From assembly GCA_945878885.1 (NCBI GenBank), contig CAMCUP010000002.1, forward strand, positions 1-64,000: 64,000 nucleotides of DNA. Reading direction: 5' to 3'. The number at the start of each line of letters is the position of its first letter. The stretch's first letter is position 1. A program made the translations under genes and the position numbers. The notes under the pieces are model-generated. The model worked only from the letters and a program-made list of their open reading frames with translations, searched no databases and had not been told where the DNA came from. This DNA comes from Polynucleobacter meluiroseus (GTDB lineage Bacteria > Pseudomonadota > Gammaproteobacteria > Burkholderiales > Burkholderiaceae). Positions 46,306 to 56,306 of this stretch are shown here, one piece after another.

Positions 46306-46896
46306 ATGATTGGTCGGATTCACGGAACTCTTATTGCGATTCACCCTCCTCGGCTATTGGTTGACTGCCAAGGCGTAGGCTATGAAATTGACGTGCCAAT
46401 GAGTACGCTTTATGGCCTACCAAAGCTCAATCAAATGGTCACCTTATTAACGCACTTTCAGGTGCGCGAAGATGCGCAACAACTGTTTGGTTTTGCCACT
46501 GAAAATGAGCGCATGGCCTTTCGGGCTTTAATTAAAATTAGCGGAGTGGGTTCGCGAACCGCCTTAGCCCTGCTTTCTGGTATGAGTGTGAACGAGCTAG
46601 TACAAGCTATTGCTGCTCAAGAAACAATACGCTTAACCCAAGTACCCGGAATTGGCAAAAAAACGGCAGAGCGCCTACTACTAGAATTAAAAGGAAAGTT
46701 AGGGCCCGATTTAGGCATCGGTGTCGATGGTGCTGGCAGTTCTTCGGTTGCCCTAGCCAATAACGAAGTACTGCAAGCGCTTCTCTCCTTGGGTTATTCC
46801 GAAAAAGAGGCCCTCTTTGCTCTTAAACAAATACCGCCTGAAACCTCGGTTTCTGAGGGCATTCGCTTAGGGCTAAAATCACTTTCTAAAATTTAA
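46306..46896 (+). CDS. ruvA: Holliday junction DNA helicase subunit RuvA
   Basis: RuvA binds the four-way junction and loads Ruv[10 protein letters not shown] at the start, [17 protein letters not shown] and [19 protein letters not shown] (two helix-hairpin-helix motifs), a flexible acidic linker, and the C-terminal domain that contacts RuvB ([19 protein letters not shown]) are all present. Length 196 is normal. It begins 10 bases after ruvC. Confidence 0.97.
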   Translation: MIGRIHGTLIAIHPPRLLVDCQGVGYEIDVPMSTLYGLPKLNQMVTLLTHFQVREDAQQLFGFATENERMAFRALIKISGVGSRTALALLSGMSVNELVQAIAAQETIRLTQVPGIGKKTAERLLLELKGKLGPDLGIGVDGAGSSSVALANNEVLQALLSLGYSEKEALFALKQIPPETSVSEGIRLGLKSLSKI

Positions 46897-46923
46897 TTTC
46901 TCGCAAACGAATACACTGCTAGC

Positions 46924-47991
46924 ATGGCAATCCATACTGATGACTTAAGTGCAGAACCCGAAGATGGTGCTATAGAGCGCATTGTCAGCGCGGCTGGTAA
47001 TTCTGAAGCCCTATTTGAACGAGCGCTCCGCCCAAAACAACTTGATGAGTATGTCGGCCAAACCAAAGCCCGTGAACAACTTGAAATTTTTATTACCGCC
47101 ACCCGCGCTCGTCAAGAAGCACTCGATCATGTTTTACTCTTTGGCCCACCTGGGCTTGGGAAAACAACCTTAGCGCATATTATTGCCCGTGAGCTGGGGG
47201 TCAATCTACGCCAGACTAGTGGGCCAGTACTTGATCGACCTGGCGACCTAGCTGCTTTATTAACCAATCTCGAAACCAATGATGTCTTATTCATTGATGA
47301 GATTCACCGCCTTTCGCCGATTGTTGAAGAAATTTTATATCCCGCCTTAGAGGATTACACCCTCGATATTATGATTGGCGAAGGGCCTGCAGCACGCAGT
47401 GTGAAATTAGAATTAAAGCCCTTCACCTTAATTGGTGCTACGACACGTGCAGGGATGTTAACCAACCCCTTACGCGACCGCTTTGGTATTGTGGCGCGAC
47501 TCGAGTTCTATACCACTGAAGAGTTAACTCGTATTATTGAGCGCTCAGCCAATTTACTCAAAGCAAAAATTGATCCGGCAGGCTCAGTTGAAATTGCTCA
47601 GCGGGCTCGTGGCACGCCTCGGGTAGCAAACCGCCTGTTACGCAGGGTACGAGATTTTGCCGAAGTAAAAGGTAGCGGGGTTATTACCAAAGCAATTGCC
47701 GATGCTGCCCTACTCATGTTAGATGTTGATCCTAGTGGCTTTGATGTAATGGATCGCAAACTATTAGAAGCCGTTTTATATAAATTTGATGGTGGCCCAG
47801 TAGGAATCGATAATTTAGCGGCAGCCATTGGCGAAGAGCGCGATACGATCGAAGATGTTTTGGAGCCGTATTTAATTCAACAAGGTTACTTACAGCGTAC
47901 CTCACGAGGCCGTATTGCAACGCGTTTAGCATACGAGCACTTTGGTTTAACACCCCCAAATAATTCTGCTAATCTTGATTTACTAACTTAG
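46924..47991 (+). CDS. ruvB: Holliday junction branch-migration ATPase RuvB
   Basis: RuvB is the hexameric motor of branch migration. The 355-residue protein shows [12 protein letters not shown], Walker [13 protein letters not shown], Walker B FIDEIHRL, sensor [18 protein letters not shown] and the C-terminal winged helix with [15 protein letters not shown]. Length is normal. It ends the ruvCAB run and is convergent with tyrS, five bases away. Confidence 0.97.
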   Translation: MAIHTDDLSAEPEDGAIERIVSAAGNSEALFERALRPKQLDEYVGQTKAREQLEIFITATRARQEALDHVLLFGPPGLGKTTLAHIIARELGVNLRQTSGPVLDRPGDLAALLTNLETNDVLFIDEIHRLSPIVEEILYPALEDYTLDIMIGEGPAARSVKLELKPFTLIGATTRAGMLTNPLRDRFGIVARLEFYTTEELTRIIERSANLLKAKIDPAGSVEIAQRARGTPRVANRLLRRVRDFAEVKGSGVITKAIADAALLMLDVDPSGFDVMDRKLLEAVLYKFDGGPVGIDNLAAAIGEERDTIEDVLEPYLIQQGYLQRTSRGRIATRLAYEHFGLTPPNNSANLDLLT

Positions 47992-47995
47992 TAAT

Positions 47996-49234
47996 TTATT
48001 TAGTTAGCGTTACTTTTGCAAAGCGGCGCTTCCCAACCTGCACAATATAATTTCCAGCTTCGAGTTTTATCGTTTTATCGCTAATCACAGCACCATCAAT
48101 CTTCACGCCGTTTTGCTCAATATTGCGATTTGCTTCGGTGGTCGATGGCGCCAAAGCAGCCATTTTTAAAAGGGCTGCGAGGCCCAATGGCGCGCCTTCT
48201 AGCCTTACCTCAGGTATATCGTCGGGCACCCCTCCCTTAGCTCGATGATTAAAATCTTCGAGGGCTTTATCGGCTGCTTGGTTTGAATGGAAGCGACTCA
48301 CTATTTCTTGTGCGAGTAGCACTTTGAAGTCGCGGGGGTTACGGCCAGCCGCAACTTCTTGCTTCATTAAATCAATTTCAGCTACGGGACGAAACGATAA
48401 AAGTAAATAGTAATCCCACATTAACTCATCGGAAATACTCATGAGCTTGCCAAACATATCATTCGCTGGCTCACTAATACCGACATAGTTATTTTTAGAC
48501 TTACTCATTTTTTCAACGCCATCAAGCCCAACCAGCAATGGCATCGTTAAGATGCACTGGGGTTCTTGACCATACTCACGTTGTAATTCACGTCCTACCA
48601 GTAAATTAAATTTTTGATCAGTTCCCCCAAGCTCTAAATCACTCTTTAAGGCTACTGAATCGTAGCCTTGCATTAAGGGATATAAAAATTCATGGACCGA
48701 GATTGGTGTGCCACTCTTATACCGTTTCGTAAAATCATCACGCTCAAGCATGCGGGCCACAGTATATTTTGCCGCTAATTGAATCATGCCGCGCGCACCT
48801 AAGGGGTCACACCACTCACTGTTGTAACGCACCTCGGTTTTATTGGGATCCAACACCATGCTCGCTTGTTTGTAATAGGTTTGGGCATTTTCAGCGATGG
48901 CTTCGACGGTTAATGGTGGGCGAGTCGAGTTACGGCCCGAGGGATCACCAATCATGCTGGTGAAATCGCCAATTAAGAAAATAACGGTATGGCCCAAATC
49001 TTGTAATTGACGTAGCTTGTTTAATACCACTGTATGCCCTAAATGAATATCTGGGGCGGTGGGGTCAAGTCCCAATTTAATCCGCAATGGCTGCCCCGTG
49101 GCTTGGCTACGCGCTAACTTAGTTAACCAGTCTGCCTCAACCAATAGCTCGTCGCAGCCGCGTTTGGTCACTTCTAACGCTGTAAATACAGCTGGAGTCA
49201 AAGGAAAGTTGTTTTGCTGGTTTTTAGCCGTCAT
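47996..49234 (-). CDS. tyrS: Tyrosyl-tRNA synthetase
   Basis: TyrS charges tRNA-Tyr in the cytoplasm. This 412-residue class I enzyme has the HIGH motif as [13 protein letters not shown] near residue 65, the KMSKS loop as [11 protein letters not shown] near 240, and a C-terminal S4-type RNA-binding domain ([30 protein letters not shown]). The region between its start and anmK is shared by two outward genes. Confidence 0.96.
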   Translation of the reverse strand: MTAKNQQNNFPLTPAVFTALEVTKRGCDELLVEADWLTKLARSQATGQPLRIKLGLDPTAPDIHLGHTVVLNKLRQLQDLGHTVIFLIGDFTSMIGDPSGRNSTRPPLTVEAIAENAQTYYKQASMVLDPNKTEVRYNSEWCDPLGARGMIQLAAKYTVARMLERDDFTKRYKSGTPISVHEFLYPLMQGYDSVALKSDLELGGTDQKFNLLVGRELQREYGQEPQCILTMPLLVGLDGVEKMSKSKNNYVGISEPANDMFGKLMSISDELMWDYYLLLSFRPVAEIDLMKQEVAAGRNPRDFKVLLAQEIVSRFHSNQAADKALEDFNHRAKGGVPDDIPEVRLEGAPLGLAALLKMAALAPSTTEANRNIEQNGVKIDGAVISDKTIKLEAGNYIVQVGKRRFAKVTLTK

Positions 49235-49349
49235 ACTGAATTAAATGAACACGTGAGGTAAGCTACCGTTTCATTGTCTAAAATGAATAAATACAATTGT
49301 CGCACCTCTTAGAAAGAGGCCCAAAAACGATCCATTTCAGGAGCTAACC

Positions 49350-50486
49350 ATAGCCATACCAGCGGCCTTTTATCTAGGTATTATGTCTGGCACCAGCTTA
49401 GACGGGATTGACGCTGTTTTAGCAAAAATTAGCTCAGATGGCCAAGCTGAGCCACTTAGTGCTGTGAGTTCACCTTTTGCTCCTGCTCTTCGAGAAATGC
49501 TCTTTCTACTGCAAAGTACTGGTGTCAATGAAATTCATCGCGAGCATTTGGCTGCGAATGATTTGGCTATCGCCTATGCTGAAGTGGTAGAAACATTACT
49601 TGCTAAAGCACAACTACAAGCAAAAGATATTACTGCAATTGGTGCGCATGGCCAAACCATTCGTCACCAGCCAAGATTACTAAATGGTCATGCTTATACC
49701 CACCAAACGCTTAATGCTGCTTTATTAGCAGAAAAATTGGGCATTACTGTAGTTGCTGATTTTCGCCAACGCGATTTAGCTGCTGGCGGTCAAGGAGCAC
49801 CTTTAGTGCCAGCTTTTCATGCACAGCAATTTAGCTCGCCCACTGAAAATCGGGCAGTACTCAATCTCGGTGGCATTGCAAATTTAACGCTCTTGCCAAA
49901 AGCAGCTGGTCCCATTTTTGGTTTTGATACTGGGCCTAGCAATCTGTTACTTGATAACTGGATACAAATTAATTTAGGCAAACCTTTTGATGCAGGGGGA
50001 TCATGGGGAGCAAGCGGCGATTGTGATGCTGAATTACTTCGCGTGATGTTATGCGATTCTTATTTTCAAGCAGCGCCGCCCAAAAGTACAGGGCGAGATT
50101 ACTTTAATTTATCCTGGCTAGAACGCCAACTGGCTAGCCGTAAGCTTAAACCTGAAGATATTCAAGCAACATTAATGGCCCTGACTTGCGCCTCTGTATG
50201 CAATGAACTAAAGCGATTTTTACCCGACGTCGAGCGTCTCATTATTTGTGGTGGTGGCGCGAATAACACTGCCTTAATTTCCTTGCTACGCGCAAATGCA
50301 GTAGAAGTATTGGGACACTCTTTGGCGGTTGACTTAAGCTCTGCCTATGGAGTACAGCCGCAATGGGTCGAGGGCTTAGCTTTTGCTTGGCTTGCTTGGG
50401 CCCATATAAACAAACGGCCAGCTAATGTGCCGGCCGTAACTGGTGCAGCAGGACCCCGTATCTTAGGGGCTTACTACCCTAACTAA
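49350..50486 (+). CDS. anmK: Anhydro-N-acetylmuramic acid kinase AnmK
   Basis: AnmK opens and phosphorylates 1,6-anhydro-MurNAc, giving MurNAc-6-phosphate in peptidoglycan recycling. The phosphate-binding MSGTSLDGIDAV, GAHGQTIRHQP, GFDTGPSNLLLD and IICGGGANNTAL are family signatures. The first ATG (49383) is the Met inside MSGTS and would drop the first beta strand (FYLGI). Upstream, in frame to the stop at 49284, there is no ATG, GTG, TTG or CTG. CAGGAG at 49338-49343 points to the ATA at 49350 as start, six bases away, giving IAIPAAFYLGIMSGTS. The start is therefore unusual; 49383 is the fallback. Confidence 0.85.
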   Translation: MAIPAAFYLGIMSGTSLDGIDAVLAKISSDGQAEPLSAVSSPFAPALREMLFLLQSTGVNEIHREHLAANDLAIAYAEVVETLLAKAQLQAKDITAIGAHGQTIRHQPRLLNGHAYTHQTLNAALLAEKLGITVVADFRQRDLAAGGQGAPLVPAFHAQQFSSPTENRAVLNLGGIANLTLLPKAAGPIFGFDTGPSNLLLDNWIQINLGKPFDAGGSWGASGDCDAELLRVMLCDSYFQAAPPKSTGRDYFNLSWLERQLASRKLKPEDIQATLMALTCASVCNELKRFLPDVERLIICGGGANNTALISLLRANAVEVLGHSLAVDLSSAYGVQPQWVEGLAFAWLAWAHINKRPANVPAVTGAAGPRILGAYYPN

Positions 50487-50499
50487 ATTTATAAATACC

Positions 50500-50931
50500 T
50501 TAGGCCGAGAATGAACATCCACAACCACAGGTAGTAGTTGCATTGGGATTTTTAATCACAAACTGTGAGCCATTGATGTCTTCTTTGTAATCAATTTCGG
50601 CGCCCACCAAATATTGAAAACTCATTGAGTCTACCAATAAGGTCACACCATTTTTTTCAAATTGAGTATCGTCTTCATTGACTGCATCATCAAACGTAAA
50701 ACCATATTGAAAACCGGAGCAGCCGCCGCCCTGAACAAACACGCGCAACTTTAGTTCATTATTGCCTTCTTCAGCAATGAGATCAGCTACCTTAGCTGCA
50801 GCACTATCGGTAAAAATAAGTGGGGTTGGTGGCTCGGATGAATCCATGGCGCTTGCAATAGTGGCAACAGCTGCGGCACCAGCAACAGTGGCATCAATAG
50901 CAGCACCAGTAGTAACGGATGGTTGTGTCAT
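50500..50931 (-). CDS. erpA: Iron-sulfur cluster insertion protein ErpA
   Basis: ErpA delivers Fe-S clusters to target proteins. The A-type core starts near residue 35 ([15 protein letters not shown]), with the three conserved cysteines in [11 protein letters not shown] and CGCGCSF. An extra cysteine is present in that CGCGC end. Ahead of the core are about 34 residues rich in Ala, Thr and Val, longer than usual, but AGGAG seven bases before the ATG supports this start. Total 143 residues against about 115-125 in relatives. Confidence 0.9.
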   Translation of the reverse strand: MTQPSVTTGAAIDATVAGAAAVATIASAMDSSEPPTPLIFTDSAAAKVADLIAEEGNNELKLRVFVQGGGCSGFQYGFTFDDAVNEDDTQFEKNGVTLLVDSMSFQYLVGAEIDYKEDINGSQFVIKNPNATTTCGCGCSFSA

Positions 50932-51058
50932 GGCAAAACTCCTCAGTCAAAAGACAATAGCTCATTTTAGGCTTTAAATCCTGAGTCTGCACAAGGGTTG
51001 TTAATGAGCAAACCCCTTGCAAAAGCGATTGAAAGTCATACGACCCAACAATAGCCCC

Positions 51059-52117
51059 TTATGGTAAAAGGGCAATTTGCTCTAAACCCATGGTTTCAGG
51101 TAAGCCAAACATTAAATTGAGACATTGCACTCCCTGCCCCGAAGCCCCTTTAACTAAGTTGTCTTCGACCACCAAAATCACCAAAGTATCCCCATTTGCT
51201 GGGCGATGAAGCGCTATTCTGATGTTATTGCTACCCCGCACTGAGCGGGTTTCAGGATGGCTACCCGCAGGCATAACATCAACAAAGGGCTCATTTTGAT
51301 AATAATTTTCATAGAGTTGTTGATAGTCTTGGGTCATGCCTTGCGCAGTTAAACGCGCATAAATAGTCGCGTGAATACCCCGAATCATGGGGGTTAAATG
51401 GGGCACAAACGTCAAGGCAATCTGCTCATGACCCGCAATTGCTTTCAAGCCTTGGGTAATTTCTGGCAAATGGCGATGGCCTTTTACTGCATAAGCCTTG
51501 AAATTATCGCTAGCTTCGGCGAGCAAAGTACCAATTTCTGCTTTTCTACCAGCACCAGAAGTGCCCGATTTTGCATCGGCAATAATATGTTCGGTATCGA
51601 CTAGAGCACCCGCTTGATTATTGCTTGGCGATAACAAAGGTGCCAAACCCAATTGCACTGATGTCGGATAACAACCTGCTAGACCTATGACTCGTGCTTG
51701 TTGAATCGCCGCCCGATTAATTTCAGGTATGCCATACACTGCTTCGGCCAATATTTCTGGGCAGGCATGCGGCATGCCATACCATTGCTCAAATTCAGCA
51801 GGATTTTTTAAACGAAAATCAGCAGCTAAATCTAAGATCTTTACATCGGCAGCTAATAATGCTTTTGCTTGTGACATAGCAACGCCATGCGGTGTAGCAA
51901 AAAAAACCGCATCACAATTATTTAAATTTGCCGCTTCGGGAGTGACAAATTTTAGGTCAAGTTTTCCGCGCAAAGAGGGAAACATCTCTGCAACCGGCAT
52001 GCCGGCTTCGCTACGCGAAGTAATTGCTTCGATTTGAACCTGGGGATGCTGCGCCAATAGCCGCAACAACTCAACGCCGGTATATCCTGTGCCGCCTACA
52101 ATGCCAACCTTAATCAT
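51059..52117 (-). CDS. argC: N-acetyl-gamma-glutamyl-phosphate reductase
   Basis: ArgC makes N-acetylglutamate semialdehyde in arginine synthesis. The 352-residue protein has the N-terminal NADP site [17 protein letters not shown], the catalytic Cys in [13 protein letters not shown] and the C-terminal [13 protein letters not shown]. Length is normal. It sits between erpA and rpsI, an order seen in beta-proteobacteria; a terminator separates it from rpsI. Confidence 0.95.
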   Translation of the reverse strand: MIKVGIVGGTGYTGVELLRLLAQHPQVQIEAITSRSEAGMPVAEMFPSLRGKLDLKFVTPEAANLNNCDAVFFATPHGVAMSQAKALLAADVKILDLAADFRLKNPAEFEQWYGMPHACPEILAEAVYGIPEINRAAIQQARVIGLAGCYPTSVQLGLAPLLSPSNNQAGALVDTEHIIADAKSGTSGAGRKAEIGTLLAEASDNFKAYAVKGHRHLPEITQGLKAIAGHEQIALTFVPHLTPMIRGIHATIYARLTAQGMTQDYQQLYENYYQNEPFVDVMPAGSHPETRSVRGSNNIRIALHRPANGDTLVILVVEDNLVKGASGQGVQCLNLMFGLPETMGLEQIALLP

Positions 52118-52162
52118 GACCTTCTCCTTATTGGCTTACTCTATTGCATATTGTAAAAACAA

Positions 52163-52186
52163 AAAGGGCCGCTTGCGCGACCCTTT
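52163..52186 (-). terminator. Rho-independent terminator after rpsI
   Basis: The stem AAAGGGCCGC/GCGACCCTTT closes a TTGC loop with one G-U type pair. On the minus strand it is followed by a T-rich run (TTTTTGTTTTT). It lies about 20 bases beyond the rpsI stop and would end the rplM-rpsI transcript. Confidence 0.85.
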
Positions 52187-52206
52187 CGAAAACAGTTTGA
52201 ACGAAA

Positions 52207-52608
52207 TTAACGCTTACTAAACTGTTTACGGCGACGCGCGCCATGCAAACCAACCTTTTTACGCTCTACTTCACGCGCATCACGCGTGACTAAACCAGCC
52301 TTTGAAAGGGTTGGTTTTAAAGCATTATCGTAATCGATCAAAGCCCGTGTAACGCCATGGCGCACTGCACCAGCTTGGCCAGTTTCGCCACCACCATGGA
52401 CATTTACTTTAATATCAAAAGTAGTGAGATGGCTAGTTAAAGCCAATGGTTGACGGGCAATCATGCGCGAAGTTTCACGCGCAAAATAAGCATCGATAGG
52501 CTTACCATTAACGATAATGTCACCTTTGCCTGATTTAATAAATACTCGCGCAACAGAGCTCTTGCGACGCCCAGTGCCGTAATTCCAATTTCCGTAATTC
52601 GTTGCCAT
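52207..52608 (-). CDS. rpsI: 30S ribosomal protein S9
   Basis: The 133-residue protein has the uS9 features: [20 protein letters not shown] at the N-terminus, [12 protein letters not shown] in the middle and the C-terminal tail ending [11 protein letters not shown], whose last Arg reaches the P-site tRNA. It follows rplM by nine bases in the standard L13-S9 operon. Confidence 0.98.
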   Translation of the reverse strand: MATNYGNWNYGTGRRKSSVARVFIKSGKGDIIVNGKPIDAYFARETSRMIARQPLALTSHLTTFDIKVNVHGGGETGQAGAVRHGVTRALIDYDNALKPTLSKAGLVTRDAREVERKKVGLHGARRRKQFSKR

Positions 52609-52617
52609 ATGGGGTCC

Positions 52618-53046
52618 TTAGATCTCTAGCGCTTTAGGCTGTTGAGCCGAATGTGGATGGTCTGCATCGCCGTACACCTTCAATTTCTTAATCATAGCGT
52701 AACCGAGTGGGCCTTTAGGTAACATACCTTTAACCGCTTTTTCTAATGCACGACCTGGAAAACGCTCTTGCATTTTGTCAAAGTTAGTCGAGCTAATACC
52801 GCCTGGGTATCCGCTGTGACGGTAATAAATTTTGTTTAAGCCTTTAGTACCAGTAACGCGTAGCTTGGCGGAGTTAATGACGACGATAAAATCGCCGGTA
52901 TCAACGTGGGGCGTAAATTCGGGTTTGTGCTTGCCGCGTAAACGGAGTGCCACTTCACTGGCGACACGACCGAGGACTTTGTCCGTAGCGTCAATCACGA
53001 ACCAGTCACGCTTTACCTCAGCGGGTTTTGCGGAAAAAGTTTTCAT
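52618..53046 (-). CDS. rplM: 50S ribosomal protein L13
   Basis: The ATG at 53046 gives [20 protein letters not shown], the normal start and 142 residues; a TTG four codons upstream is not needed. [23 protein letters not shown] and [12 protein letters not shown] are uL13 signatures. It is first in the L13-S9 operon. The roughly 150-base leader upstream contains a hairpin that might take part in control. Confidence 0.98.
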   Translation of the reverse strand: MKTFSAKPAEVKRDWFVIDATDKVLGRVASEVALRLRGKHKPEFTPHVDTGDFIVVINSAKLRVTGTKGLNKIYYRHSGYPGGISSTNFDKMQERFPGRALEKAVKGMLPKGPLGYAMIKKLKVYGDADHPHSAQQPKALEI

Positions 53047-53204
53047 GATTTTCTTCAATTGTTATAGCCATAAACACCCCAACTAAACTGCATGCACCTT
53101 GGCCCTGCTTATGTTTGCAGGCTCGCAGTTTTTATGCACCTTAACTGGTAAAACCATTACCGCTGGCTAGATCGGTAATTTAGTAAAGCCTTGAATTCTA
53201 ACCT

Positions 53205-53314
53205 AAAAAAAGGCCCAGGACTAGGTCCTGGGCTGAAATCCACCTTTGTTTGGGTGGAGGAGACACTGGGTGCCACGGTAATCCCCCTTTAATTACAAGG
53301 AAAAACTTAGCAAT
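53205..53314 (-). ncRNA. Candidate small RNA with anti-Shine-Dalgarno motif
   Basis: On the minus strand a sigma-70-like promoter (53321-53349) is followed by about 110 bases that end in a strong Rho-independent terminator. Within it, CTCCTCC (53256-53262) is complementary to a ribosome site, next to a small hairpin CCACC/GGTGG (53240-53257). There is no open reading frame. The layout resembles the toxic small RNA family reported from beta-proteobacteria, whose members carry a CCUCC-type motif; the family match is from memory and unverified. It lies between rplM and rnpB. Confidence 0.68.
53213..53233 (-). terminator. Terminator of the small RNA
   Basis: A perfect 9-bp stem, GCCCAGGAC/GTCCTGGGC, has a three-base loop. 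On the minus strand it is followed by seven T (the A-run at 53205-53211 on the plus strand). No protein gene on the minus strand ends just before it, so it must serve a short RNA. Confidence 0.9.
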
Positions 53315-53320
53315 GGAATC

Positions 53321-53349
53321 ATTCTATCTGGCGATTTGGTGCAATGCAA
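53321..53349 (-). promoter_or_regulatory. Sigma-70 promoter of the small RNA
   Basis: On the minus strand TTGCAT (53344-53349) and TAGAAT (53321-53326) are separated by 17 bases, the ideal spacing. Both boxes differ from the consensus by two bases or fewer. It would start transcription near 53314. Confidence 0.7.
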
Positions 53350-53481
53350 GAATTATTTGGGTTTACCCTAGTCTTATAGAAGAAGCTAATTTCATTTATC
53401 TTTCCATAATAATATAAGTGATTGTTTTATTTGATTTTTATATAAAGTGAATACTTACTAACTAATTTATAAGGCGAGAAA

Positions 53482-53793
53482 GTGCAGAGTCAATCGATAA
53501 GCCGGATTCTGTCGCCTAGACTTTCATCTAGGGGCAATCATTCCTCTAGGCCGGCAGTTACCTGACGGCTCAAGCTCCCTACCCGCAGACTCAGCGGGAC
53601 GCCTCATCGCCTGCTTACTTGGGATTGCTCCAGGTGGAGGTTACCGCGTTTCACCGTAACTAAATACGCTCGTCTCTGTGGCCCTATTCCGCACGTCGCC
53701 GTGGATGGCTGTTAGCCAACACCTTTCCCTATGGAGTCCGGACTTTCCTCCCCCTCTTTAAAAGAGGCGGCGATTGCCTAATTGACTCTGCGC
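53482..53793 (-). ncRNA. rnpB: RNase P RNA
   Basis: RnpB is the catalytic RNA that trims tRNA 5' ends. On the minus strand the sequence GAGGAAAGTCCGGACTCC (near 53735-53755) is the conserved P4 region, and the 3' partner ACAGAATCCGGCTTA is found near 53500. The ends pair as P1 (GCGCAGAGTCAATT with GATTGACTCTGCAC). The length of about 312 bases suits a bacterial type A RNA. End points are set by the P1 helix. Confidence 0.93.
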
Positions 53794-53868
53794 TTGAAGT
53801 CTAACGCAGTCGCCAGAATTTAGTTTAAAAATGAGATTGAAAATTTAATTTGGTACGCATACCAGGGG

Positions 53869-54930
53869 TTATGTGATCGACCACGCAATGATTTCACCTG
53901 CCCGCAGTGGCACGATGGTGGTGTCACCCAAAGGCAGTTCAATTGGCACTTGCTGAGCTTGCTTTTGTAAGTGGATGATTTCAGTATTTCTAGGCAGGCC
54001 GTAAAAATCAGCGCCATAAAAACTGGCAAATGCTTCAAGCCGATCAATTCGCCCAACCGATTCAAAGGCTTCAGCATACAAACCTAGTGCATTAAAAGCA
54101 CTAAAACATCCAGCACAACCGCAAGCATTTTCTTTTAAGCCCTTTGGATGAGGCGCGCTATCAGTACCTAAAAAGAAACGGGTATTTCCACTAGTGGCTG
54201 CCTCAAGTAATGCTAAGCGATGTTCTTCACGTTTTAAAACTGGCAAACAATAATGATGGGGACGAATACCTCCAGCAAAAATGGCGTTGCGATTCATCAA
54301 TAAATGTTGGGGGGTGATAGTGGCGCCCATGGTATTTTTATTCGCCGTATGTGCATCGCGCACATATTGAGCAGCCTGCATCGTAGTAATGTGCTCAAAG
54401 ACAATGCGCAATTCAGGAAAATCACGGCGCAATGGTTCAAGAGTGCGGTCAATGAAAACCGCCTCCCGATCAAACACATCAACAGCTGGGTCGGTCGTTT
54501 CACCGTGAATTAATAAAGGTAAATTCGCTTTTTGCATGGCCTCAAGAACAGCACTACAATGTTTTATATTACTCACCCCAGAATCACTATTGGTAGTCGC
54601 GCCAGCAGGGTATAGCTTAATACCTACAATACCAGCATCTTTCGCCTTTTGAACTTCTGACCCAGGTGTATTATCAGTAAGATATAAGGTCATTAGCGGC
54701 GTAAATTGTGCGGGCGCTAGTTGCTTTAATTGCAACTCGATGCGTCTCCGATAGGCTTGGGCAAGCGCTACAGTCGTAATTGGCGGCAGTAAATTAGGCA
54801 TGATCACCGCTCGCGCAAATTGTTTTACAGTATGCGATAAAACATCTTTTAAAACTGCTCCGTCGCGAATATGCAAATGCCAATCATCTGGTTTCACCAT
54901 AGTGAGTGAGCTTAGCGAATTTGGTGGCAT
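53869..54930 (-). CDS. pyrC: Dihydroorotase
   Basis: PyrC closes the dihydroorotate ring in pyrimidine synthesis. The 353-residue protein is the E. coli PyrC type: PDDWHLHIRDG with two metal His, GIKLYPAGATTNSD with the carboxylated Lys, LIHGE, VFEHITT and FFLGTDSAPH with the metal Asp. The start MPPNSLSSLTMVK is normal in position. It stops shortly before rnpB. Confidence 0.96.
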   Translation of the reverse strand: MPPNSLSSLTMVKPDDWHLHIRDGAVLKDVLSHTVKQFARAVIMPNLLPPITTVALAQAYRRRIELQLKQLAPAQFTPLMTLYLTDNTPGSEVQKAKDAGIVGIKLYPAGATTNSDSGVSNIKHCSAVLEAMQKANLPLLIHGETTDPAVDVFDREAVFIDRTLEPLRRDFPELRIVFEHITTMQAAQYVRDAHTANKNTMGATITPQHLLMNRNAIFAGGIRPHHYCLPVLKREEHRLALLEAATSGNTRFFLGTDSAPHPKGLKENACGCAGCFSAFNALGLYAEAFESVGRIDRLEAFASFYGADFYGLPRNTEIIHLQKQAQQVPIELPLGDTTIVPLRAGEIIAWSIT

Positions 54931-54934
54931 AACC

Positions 54935-56269
54935 TTAATTTTTCTCTAACAAAATAATCCGGAAATCATTGACATTGGTGAGTGTAGGACCAGTATCTAC
55001 TAAAGCATTCAGTTCTGCAAAAAAACCATAACAATCGTGCTTCATTAAAAATGCAGTGGGATTCAAATTACGCTCTTTCGCAAGCTTACGCACCGCGGGC
55101 GTAAACCAAGCGCCAGCATTCGATTCACTTCCATCAATACCGTCGGTATCTGCCGCTAAAGCAGAGATATTGAGTAAATCGCTGGTTGCCGCAAAGAGGG
55201 CGAGGAGAAATTCACTGCAACGACCGCCACGACCTTTCACCTCAGCCGGAATAGTGACAGTACATTCACCACCAGAAATAAGTGCTACGGGTAACTTGGC
55301 CCATTGTTGATGATAAATAATTTCACGTGCAATAGCCGCGTGAACCAAAGCTACATCGTGCGCTTCGCCAGTAATGGTATCTCCTAAAATAATCGGGGTG
55401 TAGCCTTGACTTGCCACAAAGTTGGCGGCAGCTTGTAGGCTTTGGCGCGCAGTTGCAATTACATGATTACGTACTTGCGCCCCAGCTAAATCAGCTTCTT
55501 TTAAAGTTTCAGGTATTTTGCCGTCGCGACCCTTTTGTAAATGCTGCAGAACACTTGCCGGTAAATTGCTAGCATTTAAATTATATTTAGCCAAAATAGC
55601 TAAGGCATTTTCATAGCTAGAGTAATCGGCTGCACAGGGTCCGCTAGCAATATCGGCAGGATGGTCGCCAGTAACATCGGAAATTAATAAAGCCTCTACC
55701 CGCGCACTACGCGCCATCGCACTACGCGCCAAGTTTCCGCCCAAAATAGCCGAAAGATGTTTGCGCACAATATTCATCTCTTCGATGGGAGCACCACTCC
55801 GTAACAAGGCTTCGGTGGTTTGGCGCATATCTACCATGCTGATGCCAGTTTGGGGCAAGGTTAGTAGGCTTGAGCCCCCGCCAGAAACCAGCACGATGAG
55901 GGTTTCGCCCGCCTGAAGCCCCTGTACTCGCTGTAGAATTTCACTTGCGCCATCCATACCCGCTTGATCAGGCACTGGATGGCCTGCTTCAACAATACGA
56001 ATCGCTTGGGTTGGCGCGCCATGACCGTAACGCGTTAAAACTAGTCCCTCAAGCTTGGCCTGAGGCCAGTTGGCCACAGCGTAGAGCTCTAAGGCGCTTG
56101 CCATGGCAGCACTAGCTTTACCAGCGCCTACCACTAAGCAACGGCCTTGTGGCTCAGTACCGTCAGGGAAAATCCGTTTTAAACAATCGGCCATGATATG
56201 ACGCGGTTCTGCAAGCTGTAAAGCGGCCGCAAAGGCTTGCTGCAAAATCACTTGAGAATTAGCGCTCAT
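54935..56269 (-). CDS. Glycerate 2-kinase (MOFRL/TtuD family)
   Basis: The 444-residue protein has the family's N-terminal domain (LVVGAGKASAAMASALELY, VLTRYGHGAP, EAGHPVPDQAG, LVSGGGSSLLTLP) and the C-terminal MOFRL domain (ISGGECTVTIPAEVKGRGGRCSEFLLAL, ADTDGIDGSESNAGAW). The enzymes convert glycerate to 2-phosphoglycerate; related TtuD was first named hydroxypyruvate reductase. It precedes pyrC with a four-base gap, so both may be on one transcript. Confidence 0.87.
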   Translation of the reverse strand: MSANSQVILQQAFAAALQLAEPRHIMADCLKRIFPDGTEPQGRCLVVGAGKASAAMASALELYAVANWPQAKLEGLVLTRYGHGAPTQAIRIVEAGHPVPDQAGMDGASEILQRVQGLQAGETLIVLVSGGGSSLLTLPQTGISMVDMRQTTEALLRSGAPIEEMNIVRKHLSAILGGNLARSAMARSARVEALLISDVTGDHPADIASGPCAADYSSYENALAILAKYNLNASNLPASVLQHLQKGRDGKIPETLKEADLAGAQVRNHVIATARQSLQAAANFVASQGYTPIILGDTITGEAHDVALVHAAIAREIIYHQQWAKLPVALISGGECTVTIPAEVKGRGGRCSEFLLALFAATSDLLNISALAADTDGIDGSESNAGAWFTPAVRKLAKERNLNPTAFLMKHDCYGFFAELNALVDTGPTLTNVNDFRIILLEKN

Positions 56270-56306
56270 CAGCCAATTCTAAACAATGGCTCGCATGCGT
56301 GCTACG

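Noticed and set aside
49308-49324. CCTCTT/AGAGG hairpin before anmK as a regulator or terminator
   Set aside because: The stem is only five or six pairs and there is no T-run; it may be chance.
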